Shown: positions 46,218-56,290 of the stretch, piece after piece
Layout: each line of letters opens with the position of its first letter
Position numbering within the stretch: position 1 is the stretch's first letter
Source of the DNA: Salvator merianae
Taxonomy: Eukaryota; Chordata; Lepidosauria; Squamata; Teiidae
Assembly: GCA_003586115.2 (NCBI GenBank)
Contig: QVOM02000116.1
Coordinates: 46,229,692 to 46,293,691 of the forward strand
Length of the DNA: 64,000 bases
Direction of reading: 5' to 3'
Position numbers and translations under genes: made by a program
The notes under the pieces: generated by a model
Database searches by the model: none
The model's input: the letters and a program-made list of their open reading frames with translations, nothing else
Told to the model about the DNA's origin: nothing

Positions 46218-47276
46218 ATGTTAGGGTTAGTGGGACCAATCCCTGTCTAACCCTTGCCCTGTTTCTCTCCTCTTCTGTAGTTCATCAGAATATTCTTGGT
46301 TGGCACTCCAACCTCTTCTTAGAGTAGCAGCTCAGTTGAAAAGTTGTTAGGTGGTTAAGGTGCAAGATGGCTTCCTCCACTGAAAACAATCCTTCTATTT
46401 TTTTCTAGGTCTCCCTTTTATTTATGCTCCTGAACCCTCTCTAGTCCTACTGTTTTCTGTTTCTCCTGCCTATCACTCATATACCCCAAGACAAGGTAGC
46501 ATGTTTCTACTCTCACATTTTTGCTCTCCATCTTCAGCATGTCTTCTTTCTGCTTATACTTTGTTGCAATAAATCTCTGCATAGAATCTGCTCTGTTTGA
46601 CCATACTTCTCTCTCTTTTAAGAATCCTGTTCCCACTTGTATTTTAACTTGCAAAAAGCTACAAAAGTGTATTTTCTTTGGTTTATGGTGTCCTATGTGT
46701 ATATAGCCATCTCTGTGCATTTTACCTATTTTCCCGCAATTAAATCTACTCTTTAGGAATAGACATGTTTCTTTGTTCTTTCCTCACCCTTTCCTGAGTT
46801 CTGTTTGCCACTGGAATGATTGGAAAAACAAACACAAGACCCACATAATTTGGGGGACTGTCTGAGACACATGCAGACACATGTCTGGGGTCAGGAGAAT
46901 TCTTGTAACCTTCCATTTCCCAACCCACCTTGTAACACATCACAGAGTTCCAGGGCTCCAGTTACGTCAACCACTTGCTGCTCTTGAAGGGCAGACATTG
47001 TCTGGTTCCTTTCTCATAACGAAGTCCTCGACTGCCTACTAATGAGCTGCATTGTCCCAAGGTCCTTCTCCTTCCCAGAATCCAGTTTCTATCATACAGG
47101 CACTGTGAGAACTGAAACTGGTCAATCAAGCCTACCATCCCAGAATCCTTTGTCAGCTGAAATGCAACATCAGCAAATCAAAGCATGATGATATCACATT
47201 GTACACTGAGTTTACATAGATACTAGGAGGAAGTAGGAGCAAACAAATGGGGGCTAATATAAACTATGGCAGGACC
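46218..47276. other. Unassigned sequence
   Basis: Nothing recognised. Confidence 0.5.
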
Positions 47277-47372
47277 CACCCAGGGCCCGATGTAATCTGC
47301 ACTAACATGCGGATAGCTGGTGTCTATTCTTGGATATAATCCAGAATAAAGCCTAGTGCAGAAAGGGCCTTA
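47277..47372. mobile_element. Palindromic MITE, right-arm fragment
   Basis: 'tctgcactaacatgcggat', 'ttggatataatccagaata' and 'agtgcagaaagggcc' match the same right half as 46127-46217. The left arm is again absent, and the copy runs into another MITE fragment. Confidence 0.65.
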
Positions 47373-47520
47373 CTTTAGATCCAGATCAGTGGTCCTGATT
47401 AGCCCAGGCCATTGACCCAAATCACAGGGAAGCATGGGTGGAATCAGCATCATCTTCACTAATGGCACTGATCCAGATTAGCCATGCTGCGTATCCGCAC
47501 CCCTATGCCTCTGAAGGGTA
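47373..47520. mobile_element. MITE fragment, left part of the 15843 family
   Basis: 'atccagatcagtggtcctga', 'cattgacccaaatcac' and 'cactgatccagattagcc' follow 15860-15965 in order. Confidence 0.55.
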
Positions 47521-47559
47521 GGAACATTTGTTCCTAGCCTCGGGGCCTGTGGGGAGTGC

Positions 47560-47670
47560 TTTTTGGCTTTTTAATGTTCTACTTACTGTTGTGTTATGTT
47601 TTTGTGGACCACTTTGATGTCTCAGACAGGAAGTGACATAAAAGTATTGTAAATAAATAAGTTAAATAAA
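47560..47670 (+). repeat. L2/CR1-like 3' tail
   Basis: 'tttgtggaccactttgatg' and 'gaagtgacataaaagtattg' followed by AAATA units follow the common LINE tail layout. Confidence 0.5.
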
Positions 47671-48259
47671 ACAGGATCACAGCAAATCTGCTGTGCAACA
47701 TTTGTGAGTAGTTCAAGTAAGAACACTGTAGTATTTACTTAAATAAAAAAACTGTGAGCTGCTTTCTAAAGCATTGAAAATGGCTGACTATCAGCCACAT
47801 TTCTAGTGCTTCAAAAACTGGCCCAGGAGAAGCTCATTGCTGACAGAGGGATTAATTGACAACAGTGTTCCTGTGATGTCCGGGAAGGTATTTTGATTTA
47901 AAAAAATCATGATTGACATCTGCTCTAGATTAAGGGACTGCCTGCACAAGGCATTTTATTTGTCAAAATGTACTTGGTGTTTTTACTTTTTGTCTTGAGT
48001 TAGGTACACATATGAATTAGTTGCTGGTGCTTATGTATATATATAATTTATTTCTGTTTCTGTTTCTATTTCTATGTTTCTATTTCTACTCCACCTGTAC
48101 CTGAAGGTCACAGAGCAGGTCACTATAATATACACATACACATACATGCTAGGCGCTCTTTGATTTGTGGAGTTTATAAAAATTGTTAGGTTGTTTCACC
48201 AACAGACAGCTGTTTAGGTGTAATGTGAAGATCCCCTGATTCCTAGAAAAGTTAAAAAG
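47671..48259. other. Unassigned sequence
   Basis: Includes a degenerate TTTCTATTTC-type repeat at 48050-48090. Nothing else is recognised. Confidence 0.5.
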
Positions 48260-48372
48260 AAGATGACCAGTCTTGATGGTGTAGTGAATCCTGCATTGAG
48301 CAGGGGGTTGGACTCGATGACCCTGGAGGTCCCTTCCAACTCTATGATTCTATGATTCTATGATTCTATGAA
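48260..48372 (+). mobile_element. CR1 LINE 3' terminus with 8-bp tail repeats
   Basis: 'gggggttggactcgatgacc' and 'ggtcccttccaactctatg' are followed by ATTCTATG repeated three times, the CR1 end signature. Extremely 5'-truncated. Confidence 0.93.
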
Positions 48373-48387
48373 TCCAAAGACCTAGAG

Positions 48388-48472
48388 GTGATTTTGCACT
48401 GGCTGGTATACCAGACCAGTAAGCATACTAGTTACGCTTGCTGGTCTGGTATAGAGCATAATTGCCCTATAA
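48388..48472. mobile_element. Short hairpin MITE ('ggctggtatacc' family)
   Basis: Left arm 'tataccagaccagtaagc' (48407-48424) pairs with 'gcttgctggtctggtata' (48436-48453) at 17 of 18 positions, with an 11-base loop. It lies 16 bases after a CR1 tail. A longer relative is 37825-37970. Confidence 0.8.
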
Positions 48473-49294
48473 CTCTTAGTTTCCCTTCAACAGAGGCTTG
48501 AATTTGGGAAATAATATTGTAGTGACATGCCGCACTGTGCCTAATGCTTGGCAGAAGTCACAAACACGACTTCAGGGATGTATGAAATTTGGACTTTCTC
48601 TTTGCAGGGAAACTATAGCAGAGCCATTACAGTATTCCTATCCCTGTGAGTTAGTAAGTGAGACTGAAGGATCTTCATTCTGTCCACATGCATATATATA
48701 TTTGTAGAGGAAAGAATAATAATAATAAAAAAAGAGTGACATGAAACAGCAGGGGTCTTGATTAAAAACCCCTTCCAAACCTCAGATGTTGATCGTGCTT
48801 GGTCGTGCACCAATAGGAAGGAGCCGTATAGTCTTTCCCTGTGAACTGAAGCAGCAAAAAGTGGATGACAGATCCACAGGTTTGATTTCAGTGCCAACAG
48901 CTTGGCAAGAAGCATCTCTCTTGGCCCGGCAGCCTGCTCCTTGACAGCAGTAAATCGAGTTATCCAGATTTCCCTGCAGGGAAGACAAGCTCGAAAACTA
49001 TACAGGCTGGTCTTGCGGTAGCAGCTGAGCACCCCCAGCAAATTAGAATGTAGAGTCATACCCGTTACTTCCTGCAGCTGCCACACAACCAGTCCTCCTG
49101 AGAGAGTGAAGGGTACAGGCCTGTAAAATACCTAAAGGCGAGACATTGAAGGGAAAAGCAGGGAAAGCCCAAAGAGCCGTGGAAAGAAATGTAATACTCT
49201 TTCTCCCTGAAGTGTGTTACGCCCTGCATCTCTGCTCAAGTGTAAATCACTCAGAGTGTGTTTCTAATTAATTTTGTGAAGGAACAGTAGAACA
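48473..49294. other. Unassigned sequence with a 157-codon minus-strand frame
   Basis: The minus-strand frame 48613-49086 is the longest open frame here that is not caused by a repeat or homopolymer. An overlapping minus frame (48782-48988) contains the Cys-rich stretch IYCCQGAGCRAKRDASC. Neither resembles a family I know, and no splice signals or start context settle the case. It could be a chance frame in a locally GC-richer block, an exon, or an old repeat. Confidence 0.35.
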
Positions 49295-49461
49295 TATGAA
49301 TTTGGAGGATCCCAGAGGTCACGTAGTCCAGCTCTCTATTCAGTGCAAGAATATATTCAGCCATCCCCATGAGTGGTCATCCAGCTTCTACATGGGGAGA
49401 GGAACTGTGTTACTGCATAGCAGTCAGGAAATCTCTCCTAATGTCTAGCCTGAATCGCTAC
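49295..49461 (-). mobile_element. CR1 LINE 3' fragment, minus strand
   Basis: 'cccagaggtcacgtagtcca' through 'caggaaatctctcctaatgt' matches the reversed CR1 3' UTR layout. It ends beside the Tigger-like element, which may have inserted in or next to it. Confidence 0.75.
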
Positions 49462-49463
49462 TA

Positions 49464-49741
49464 CAGTAGAGTCTTGACTATCCGACATAAACGGGCGGGC
49501 TGATAGTCGGATAGCCGAAACCGTCGGATAATCCGGAGGGTCTAAGAAAAGCCTTGAAATCACGAAGTGAAAAGGGGGTAGCGAGGTTTCACTCGCCCTT
49601 CTCTCCTTGCCCGTCGTGGCCGCCATGTTTGGGGGCGTGTCTGGGGCGCGGAAATGCCTACAGCCACGCCCCCAAGCAGCCGCGATGTCGGATAATCCAG
49701 AATGTCGGATGACTGAAGGACGGATAATTGAGGCTCTGCTG
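49464..49741. mobile_element. Tigger/pogo-like MITE with TA target sites (278 bp)
   Basis: Ends are inverted: 'cagtagagtcttgactatcc' at the left and 'ggataattgaggctctgctg' at the right. TA flanks each side (49462-49463 and 49742-49743). Repeated 'gtcggata' words near both ends are typical of Tigger-type pogo elements. A CpG-rich interior (49590-49690) with 'gccgccatgtttgggggc' and 'cacgccccc' contrasts with AT-rich surroundings and suggests a fairly young copy. No transposase. Confidence 0.88.
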
Positions 49742-49743
49742 TA

Positions 49744-50945
49744 TTGGGACAAGGTAGGAAGTTTCCTAATGTGTTAATACACAGAATGTGATCTTTAGGA
49801 TCACTGAGGAACGGTGTAGATAAAGCCACACCAAGATGTCAAGCAAAATAAAGTTTGTTTTGATATTGACAATGGTGGGGAAAATTCCACTCTCTCTTTT
49901 CTAATGGTAACCCTGTTCTTCTTTTGAAAGGAAAAAATTACAGCATTAGCGATTCTTTTCCTCCTTTTCTTACACCAAATTTGTAGAACGTTTCTTAAAT
50001 AAATGCTTTTTGTATGCTGGAAGTAGACGAGTGAGCATCTTTGAATTATAGGAAGGATTGTTTATAACTGTTGTAGTTCTTCCCTCCCCAAATCCAGGCT
50101 CATAACACAACTCACTTTTGGCCAAAGAGCTTTCAGAAAAACGGGAATTATTATGATTTTGCATAATTCTCATATGTTAGTACTATACTGTCACTTTTCT
50201 AAATGTCTGTTCAATGTGTAGTCAGCATGCCTCTCTTTCTCTAATAATTGGCTCAGAAAATATATAAAATGTGTGTAATGAATGGAGGTGTACCTGCAGT
50301 GTTAAAAAAAATGTGCACCCACCTACCCTTATTCTGCTCAGGGTCTTTACTGAGATCAGTTCAGTTCCAATGAGGATTTCTATTTGTTTTTAAGTATTGC
50401 TTAGGTTGTTCATTTTGCTTTGGAATTCAAAATCCATGTGGCCAAAGCGAATACTTCAGCAGCCAGTGGAAGTGATTTTTAAGGATCTTGAAGTAATGCC
50501 TACCCTTTCCCCTTGTTTGTTAAAAATAGTTGTTTGCCCTTGCCTGTACCAGCTGATGAACTGGAATGAGTGGAGAAGGAGAAACGTGAGCTATATTTCC
50601 TTTTGCTGGACAGCTTTTGTTCCATAATAGACCTGTGACCTGTTTAAAGCGATAAAAGGTACCCAAACCCCGTATCTCCAATTGTTCTGCCACTGCCCTG
50701 CTAGCTGTGTCTAGCTTACTCTCCCTAGTTGTTCCAGCATCACTTGAAAAGTAGATTCCCTACCAATGCGGTGATGAACTGATGCATAAAAGTCAACATA
50801 TAGATGGTGCTTCCCACCAAGAAGTAGGTGTACATTTTTGCTTTGCTTGCCGTCTTCAGAAAATCCAGTAGAAAGGGCCCCACAACCTTAATAAAACCTA
50901 TTGTAACCTGCGTGGTCTGGTTTAATGAGTTATGGATACCTGCAT
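49744..50945. other. Unassigned sequence
   Basis: No recognised repeat or exon. Confidence 0.5.
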
Positions 50946-51253
50946 TAAGAAGAATAAGAATAAGAATAAGAATAAGAATTTGGTTGTTATATCCTGCTTT
51001 TCTCGGCCGAACCTGACTCAAAGCGGTTTACAAGGTTATTTTTCGTCCGAAGGCTTACATCTATCTTCCGCATCACACAAAGTGATGTTCCGTATTTATC
51101 TACTTGCAATTACTTGCTTTTGAACAACTAGGTTGACTGGAGCTAGAGGCCAGTAGAGGGCGCTCATCCCCTCTACATGGCAGACAAGGGCCTCGAACTC
51201 CAATCCTCCTATTGAAAGATCAGTGCCTTAGCCACCTGCGCCACCGTCCCTCC
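50946..51253 (-). mobile_element. tRNA-derived SINE with readable A and B boxes
   Basis: On the minus strand the head reads 'gggacggtggcgcaggtgg'; the A-box TGGCGCAGGTGG is at 51232-51243 and the B-box GAGTTCGAGGCC at 51189-51200, about 32 bases apart as in tRNA genes. The body runs to a conserved tail segment ('aaaccgctttgagtcagg', then 'agcaggatataacaa') and ends in an ATTCTT repeat (50950-50979). About 300 bp and apparently full-length. It resembles squamate tRNA/LINE-tail SINEs; the exact family is not determined. Confidence 0.85.
50950..50979. repeat. (AAGAAT)5 SINE tail
   Basis: Five perfect hexamers forming the 3' tail of the minus-strand SINE. Confidence 0.95.
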
Positions 51254-51991
51254 AAGAATGGGTGGAGGTTACAGAGGGGACAAAATGGCAGCACTGTCTG
51301 AGTCTGAGGGCAAATGAGTTATAATGAGGCAGATAGGTATGTAGAGGGAAAGAAATGTAGCTCTTCTGGGTCTTTTGCCCCTCTGGTAGCCTAGAACGAA
51401 AAAACAATTAAAAAAATCAAAGAAGAGATAGAAGTTCTTGTTCTGGGACATTAGTGAGAAACCTGGAATGAGACGACATCCTAAACTCTTGTAAACGGAA
51501 CGAACGATGCACCATATTTCTCCAATGGTAAAAGAAAGAAGGGGCCCCTTGAGGCCTACTGGGAATTCTACTTGTATTCAAAAATGCACATTTTCATGGA
51601 CTCTTGTGTCCTTGGCTGCACATATCACCTGTAAATAGCCACATCTACCATACTAGGACAGCCTACTTTTAAAAAAATGTATCATACATCCTAATGGGCA
51701 CTTTCTGGTGATTTTTAAGCTGCCATAGCTCATCACAGAGCAGCATCTAAAAAGCAGAAGGATGTGTCCATGCGGTCAAGCAGCCCTCAGATTTGAGGGG
51801 GGTCAAAGTTTTCCCTCTTTTTTCACACCCTGCAAAATCCATAGATGTACAGTATTCAGCATTTCCCCATGGTGAAGATCCTGTTTTCTGTGATACCCTG
51901 TACTCTAGCTAGGAGACTCAGTTATTTTCTGACACACACACACCCAAAAAAAATAAGACAAGAAAGACAAGTAATTCTGTGTGTACATAGT
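51254..51991. other. Unassigned sequence
   Basis: Nothing recognised. Confidence 0.5.
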
Positions 51992-52056
51992 TTCCTTCCT
52001 TCCTTCCTTCCTTCCTTCCTTCCTTCCTTCCTTCCTTCCTTCCTTCCTTTTTTTTT
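51992..52056. repeat. (TTCC)14 microsatellite and T9 run
   Basis: Fourteen perfect TTCC units at 51992-52047, then nine T. Confidence 0.97.
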
Positions 52057-52646
52057 GAGGATTTTGCAGCTACCTGGATCTTGTCTGATTGCCCTAGTAA
52101 TGGTGGATAGAGATATGTACAACAGCCTAATATTAGTGATTTTTAAACCAAGTCCATGGATATAAACTGTCATATGTATATGTACAAATGTCAAGATAAA
52201 AATACTGGTCCTCAGAATCCCCTCCTTTCTTTCTCCTTCTTTTCCCTCCTCTGGTTCTCCTAACAAAAGCCAAGCCAACTGAAAATACATCTATATGTAG
52301 CACATTTAGTTTATGTTTTTGAATGTGCTTTGCTATTGATTTTAGCTCTTACGTTTTATTACTGTACTATTTCATCATCATAATCCAGCAAAAAGCTAAG
52401 AAAACAGGACTTTTAAGTAATTTGCCATTCACTGCCCCACTTTGTGTTTCACTGTCACATGTTAGCTTGATCACATTTTGTCTTTATGAAGCATTAATTA
52501 GTTACAGCTACCTTCTGTCCATTAATAGGTTAAAGGCTATGTTGCTGCACTCATTCAAATGCTTTAATATGTATGGATTGAAAGAAGAAGAGAAGGCAGT
52601 CATCCATAGCACAGCAGAGGGAGGAAATATTATTTGTGTAATCGGC
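52057..52646. other. Unassigned sequence
   Basis: Nothing recognised; the 198-codon frame at 52323-52919 crosses the hairpin MITE and has no domain. Confidence 0.5.
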
Positions 52647-52782
52647 GGCTGCATCCAGACATCGCTTACTGATTCTGCTATATTTGGATATTCTGGAATA
52701 AAGCATGGATATTCTGGAGTATCCATGGTTTATTCTAGAATATCCAAATACAGTGGAATAAGCAAGCAACATCTGGATGAAG
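52647..52782. mobile_element. Hairpin MITE ('ggctgcatccagac' family), long form
   Basis: Left arm 'ggctgcatccagacatcgct' with 'ctatatttggatattct' returns inverted as 'agaatatccaaatacag' and 'agcaacatctggatgaag'. The centre is itself palindromic ('catggatattctgg' with 'agtatccatgg'). About 136 bp. Confidence 0.85.
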
Positions 52783-52865
52783 ATTTAGTCTCTTATTTCT
52801 TTCAACTTCCAACCTTGCACGCTGCCGCATTCTGTTTTGTATACTGTTCGTTTCTAGGTTGGCTT

Positions 52866-52966
52866 AACTGGAATGCATCTGATAAAGCTGGCTTAGAATA
52901 TGAAAGCTCATGCTACTAACTGCTTTTTCTTTGTTAACCTCTAAGGTGCTACTAGACCTCCTGAGC
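52866..52966 (+). repeat. Interspersed repeat fragment, class uncertain
   Basis: 'atgcatctgataaag', 'gaaagctcatgct' and 'taacctctaaggtgctacta' occur in the order of a repeat common in sauropsid genomes. I cannot name its class with confidence. Confidence 0.5.
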
Positions 52967-53276
52967 AATTCATAGTTTGCTGTACCATCTGCAAAGCTTT
53001 CTTGAGGTTACCAGTGACAGGGACCAGTGTCCTTTCCTGTGATTCAGCCACTGCCCCATAATTCTAGAGAGAATTATGTGGAGTGTGTGGTGGGGTTAGG
53101 GCTGGGTCTTGCCCTGAGTATTTTGTATGTATGTTTATTTCCTTGCGATTGCTCGCTATGACCATATCACTTGCAAATTACCTCTAGGTCTTTTGGAAGT
53201 CAGTACCAGGGGTAAGATCTGAGTTGCTTGAGTCAGTCTTTGAGAAGACCCCAGAGGAGGGGCTACATAGAAGCTC
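52967..53276. other. Unassigned sequence
   Basis: Nothing recognised. Confidence 0.5.
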
Positions 53277-53284
53277 AGCCTCAG

Positions 53285-53581
53285 GCCACATCTCCACTTG
53301 CAAAAGGAGGCACTCGCCGCTGCTTGAGAAGGCATCTGCTACCGTGGCATCTTCATCTGCAGTAGCGGCAGGCGCCTCACAATGATCACACTGCCCCATT
53401 TCCAGGCATGATTGCCATCAGACATGCCATGTTTGTAGGGCACAATTTCTCACCCTGGGCAGAGACACCAGCCACTGGAAACAATGCCTCCATATTCTAA
53501 AATGGAGGCACGGATACATCTCTTTCAGTGGTGGATTGGGGCACCTGCAGTGGAGCCTCCGGGCTCGGTAAGTGTAGACCC
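53285..53581. mobile_element. hAT-type MITE with perfect 8-bp target duplication
   Basis: agcctcag occurs immediately before (53277-53284) and after (53582-53589) the element. The left end reads 'gccacatctccactt' and the inverted right end 'aagtgtagaccc'. These ends resemble the 'TTTGCACTTACC' MITEs at 29493 and 63356, which suggests that whole group is hAT-related. A diverged internal inverted pair lies around 53330-53370. Confidence 0.75.
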
Positions 53582-53589
53582 AGCCTCAG

Positions 53590-54112
53590 TATTGGAAGAC
53601 TGCATGCTTGGAGTTTAGCTGCAGTTCGGTCAGTTGCATACATATGCCCTGTTGCCTATATGTAGATATTCTGTATTTCCTTCCAAAAGAAAATTATTGA
53701 CATTCCCAGTACATGTTAGACATGCATGCTGAATGATTGTAATCCTCTTAAAGAAGAAAGTGGGAATTCACTGCACATGATAGGATTGGTTAGGGATCAA
53801 CTGGGGCTAGAGAATGAGGGTTTCATCTCCAAGGTTGACTTCATTTTCCCTCAAAGCTTCTGGAAGCAAAGGGATCAGCTCTTTTCCTCTTTGCTAATTG
53901 TTAAAGGATGAAAGCTATCATCCTGAAATGGAATAATGGATAGGAGGGTGTTTCTGTAAAAATGTACAGTGCTTTTATTGAAATTACACTAGTTAGTTGT
54001 TTAGCATAAATAGTTTCATAGTAAAAATCTCTGATCCCAATTCATGTTGCTGAGAGAAAGTGGCATAACATGGACGTTCTGTGAAGAATCACTGCTGGGA
54101 TGCTAGTGAACA
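53590..54112. other. Unassigned sequence
   Basis: Nothing recognised. Confidence 0.5.
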
Positions 54113-54116
54113 ATAC

Positions 54117-54160
<44 letters not shown>
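54113..54160. repeat. (ATAC)n(TA)n microsatellite
   Basis: ATAC units pass into alternating TA. Confidence 0.95.
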
Positions 54161-54203
54161 GAAGTGAAATAATATATAAAACTAATTTACAAATATTTAA
54201 CTC

Positions 54204-54304
54204 TTAGGCTGCATCCAGACATTGCTTACTTATTCCACTATATTTGGATATTCTAGCATATCCAGTATAGTGAAATAAGTAAGCAACATCTGGATGCAGC
54301 CTAA
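54204..54304. mobile_element. Hairpin MITE ('ggctgcatccagac' family), short form
   Basis: A 101-bp near-perfect palindrome from 'ttaggctgcatccagac' to 'atctggatgcagcctaa' with almost no loop; arms of 50 bp differ at about six positions. It matches the outer arms of 52647-52782 but lacks its central palindrome, so it looks like an internal-deletion derivative. Confidence 0.9.
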
Positions 54305-55871
54305 ATGACCCTTAGGCTTTATCCACATGGCTGAATGAGATAGCCCTTAGAATGCTCAGGGTTCGGGAATCCAAATGCTTCCACCTCCTTTCAGCCCCAG
54401 AGTGTCCCTAGTCTGCCATGGAGGGAACCCAATGGGAAAGGAGGCAGAACTCTCTTAGGTTGCTCTCACTAGCAGGGGTTGCTCTATGACCTCTGTGTGG
54501 GTGAACAGGGGGTAAGGAGGCAACTTGACAGCCAGAATTGCAGGCAGAATTGCACATGAAGGCCTGGTGGTGGGCAGTTCTGGTCCTCCTCAAGAATTCC
54601 AGGTGTGTTTGGAGGGTTGCAGGAGGAGGGTTCTGTTGCTGAAGTGATTGTTCTAGGGCCTGAGGAGTCACTCCAGAGCCCTGTGTTTTGCTCTTGCTCT
54701 AGGAATGGGCTCTCAGATTTGTAGATCAGGTGCAAATCCTCTGAGGATGCACCTTCGGCAGCTGATTCAAAGGTATCTCCATGGACAGTCCACCAGCTGT
54801 TAGTAACAGTACTCAGGAACACCCATGAATTTCAGAATATGAAATTTCTAAAAAGGATACTTTCCCCCTTTAAACATAACAACAAACATTAAGAGTACAA
54901 AATGATGATAGAACTCTGATCTACTTAGAAAGCAAGCAAGTTAATGTGAAGAAATAACAGGAAAGGATAAAATTGATCTAAACTGAAATTGCATTGGACA
55001 TTGTGAAAACACTTTTTTGCTTATTTTGCCTGGATTATTGTGCTTTGAATGAATCTGAAAGTAATAAAGCCTATCATGTTTCTATTGTTGTACAATCTTT
55101 TTAAAGGCCAGGAAAGAACAGGAAGACGTAAATGTCCTGCTCAATCTGATCTGTAACTTATCTAGTCTAGCAGCCTCTTTCTGCTGTGGCCAATCTGTTG
55201 CATATTGAAACCATCGGCAGGATATGAACACAAAACTCATCTTGCTCACAGCTTCCTAATAGCTGGCTTATAGAGACCTACAAGCTTCTGTACAAGAAGT
55301 AGATACACACCTCCATCAAGAATAATAGCCATTGATATCCCTGCCTTCCACCTTCTTTTCAAAGCTATCCAATCTGAAGGCCGACACCGCATCCATAGTT
55401 TATGTGTTCTGTAAAGAAATAAGCACTGTATAGACAGAAAGGAATCACTTTCTGGATAGGCTGGACAAACTTGTTGATGTAATGTGCAATATGATCCTTT
55501 ATTTTTAAAGCAAGGTCTTTTGTTCTGAGGAAGTTTAGCAATGGACAGGGGTGTATTCAAGTAGGGAAGCTTCCCATGTGAATTTGAAGTTATTAAACTG
55601 CTCATGAGCTGGGCATGAGGCATTTTGAAATCAAATCTGTTCACAGCTTTCTGCAATGGTCTCAGAATAGTTTTTAGATACAGCAATATAGTGATAAAGA
55701 ATCCATAAACGTTACATAGACCTGGATGCGGTTAAATGTATTACTTTCATAAGAAGAATATTGCTTTGTGGAGTTTTTTTTTCACTTCACCTACTTTTTC
55801 CAACTATTCACTGACTGGTAGAGAATCAGAGTTTATAATTCTTCATCCCTTGTGTACCATAGAAGAATTGG
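54305..55871. other. Mostly unassigned sequence
   Basis: 54312-54420 starts 'aggctttatccacatggctg' and may be a remnant of another 'catccacatgg' MITE also hinted at 57690. No exon recognised; frames at 54408-54822 and 55246-55686 have no domain. Confidence 0.45.
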
Positions 55872-56290
55872 GAAGAACCTTCCTTCTGCACACCAGTGCA
55901 GGTTAGGGGAGGCCCAGCCCACTTGTAGCACACTCCACACTGAATGGTTCCCTAGTCCAGTATCGGCCCTCTGGAATTATTGCTTGTTGCCTAGACAGCA
56001 TGGAGGCCAACACAGTCTGTGTGCATCATAGTAGCGTGCACATCTGAGTACTTCACTGGCTTCAAATACCTGAAAGTACATGATTACAACCACTGTTCAT
56101 GCACGGACATCTTTTTCAGGCTCTGTATATGTGTGGTGGACACTTCCAAGATGGCTGCTCCCTCCAGATATAAGTTGTAACACTATTTCAGGTTTTCCCA
56201 CAATAGGCTATAGCAGGATTTAGGGATAATACATGTGGCAATCCCACCATAGCACAGACAAAATGGTGCTATATTTCTACCCTCTGGACA
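55872..56290. mobile_element. MITE fragment, 'TTCTGCAC' group
   Basis: Left end 'accttccttctgcacacc'; the right part contains the reverse of the 45765-45840 repeat. The right end is not defined. Confidence 0.45.

Noticed and set aside
51189..51253. Possible functional tRNA gene
   Set aside because: tRNA-like head is continuous with a SINE body and repeat tail; no acceptor stem pairing.
52323..52919. 198-codon plus-strand frame
   Set aside because: Runs through the hairpin MITE at 52647-52782 and shows no domain.
54113..54304. Possible CRISPR-like or phage-like repeat arrangement
   Set aside because: The units are a microsatellite next to a eukaryotic hairpin MITE; no spacers or cas-like genes, and the window is vertebrate.
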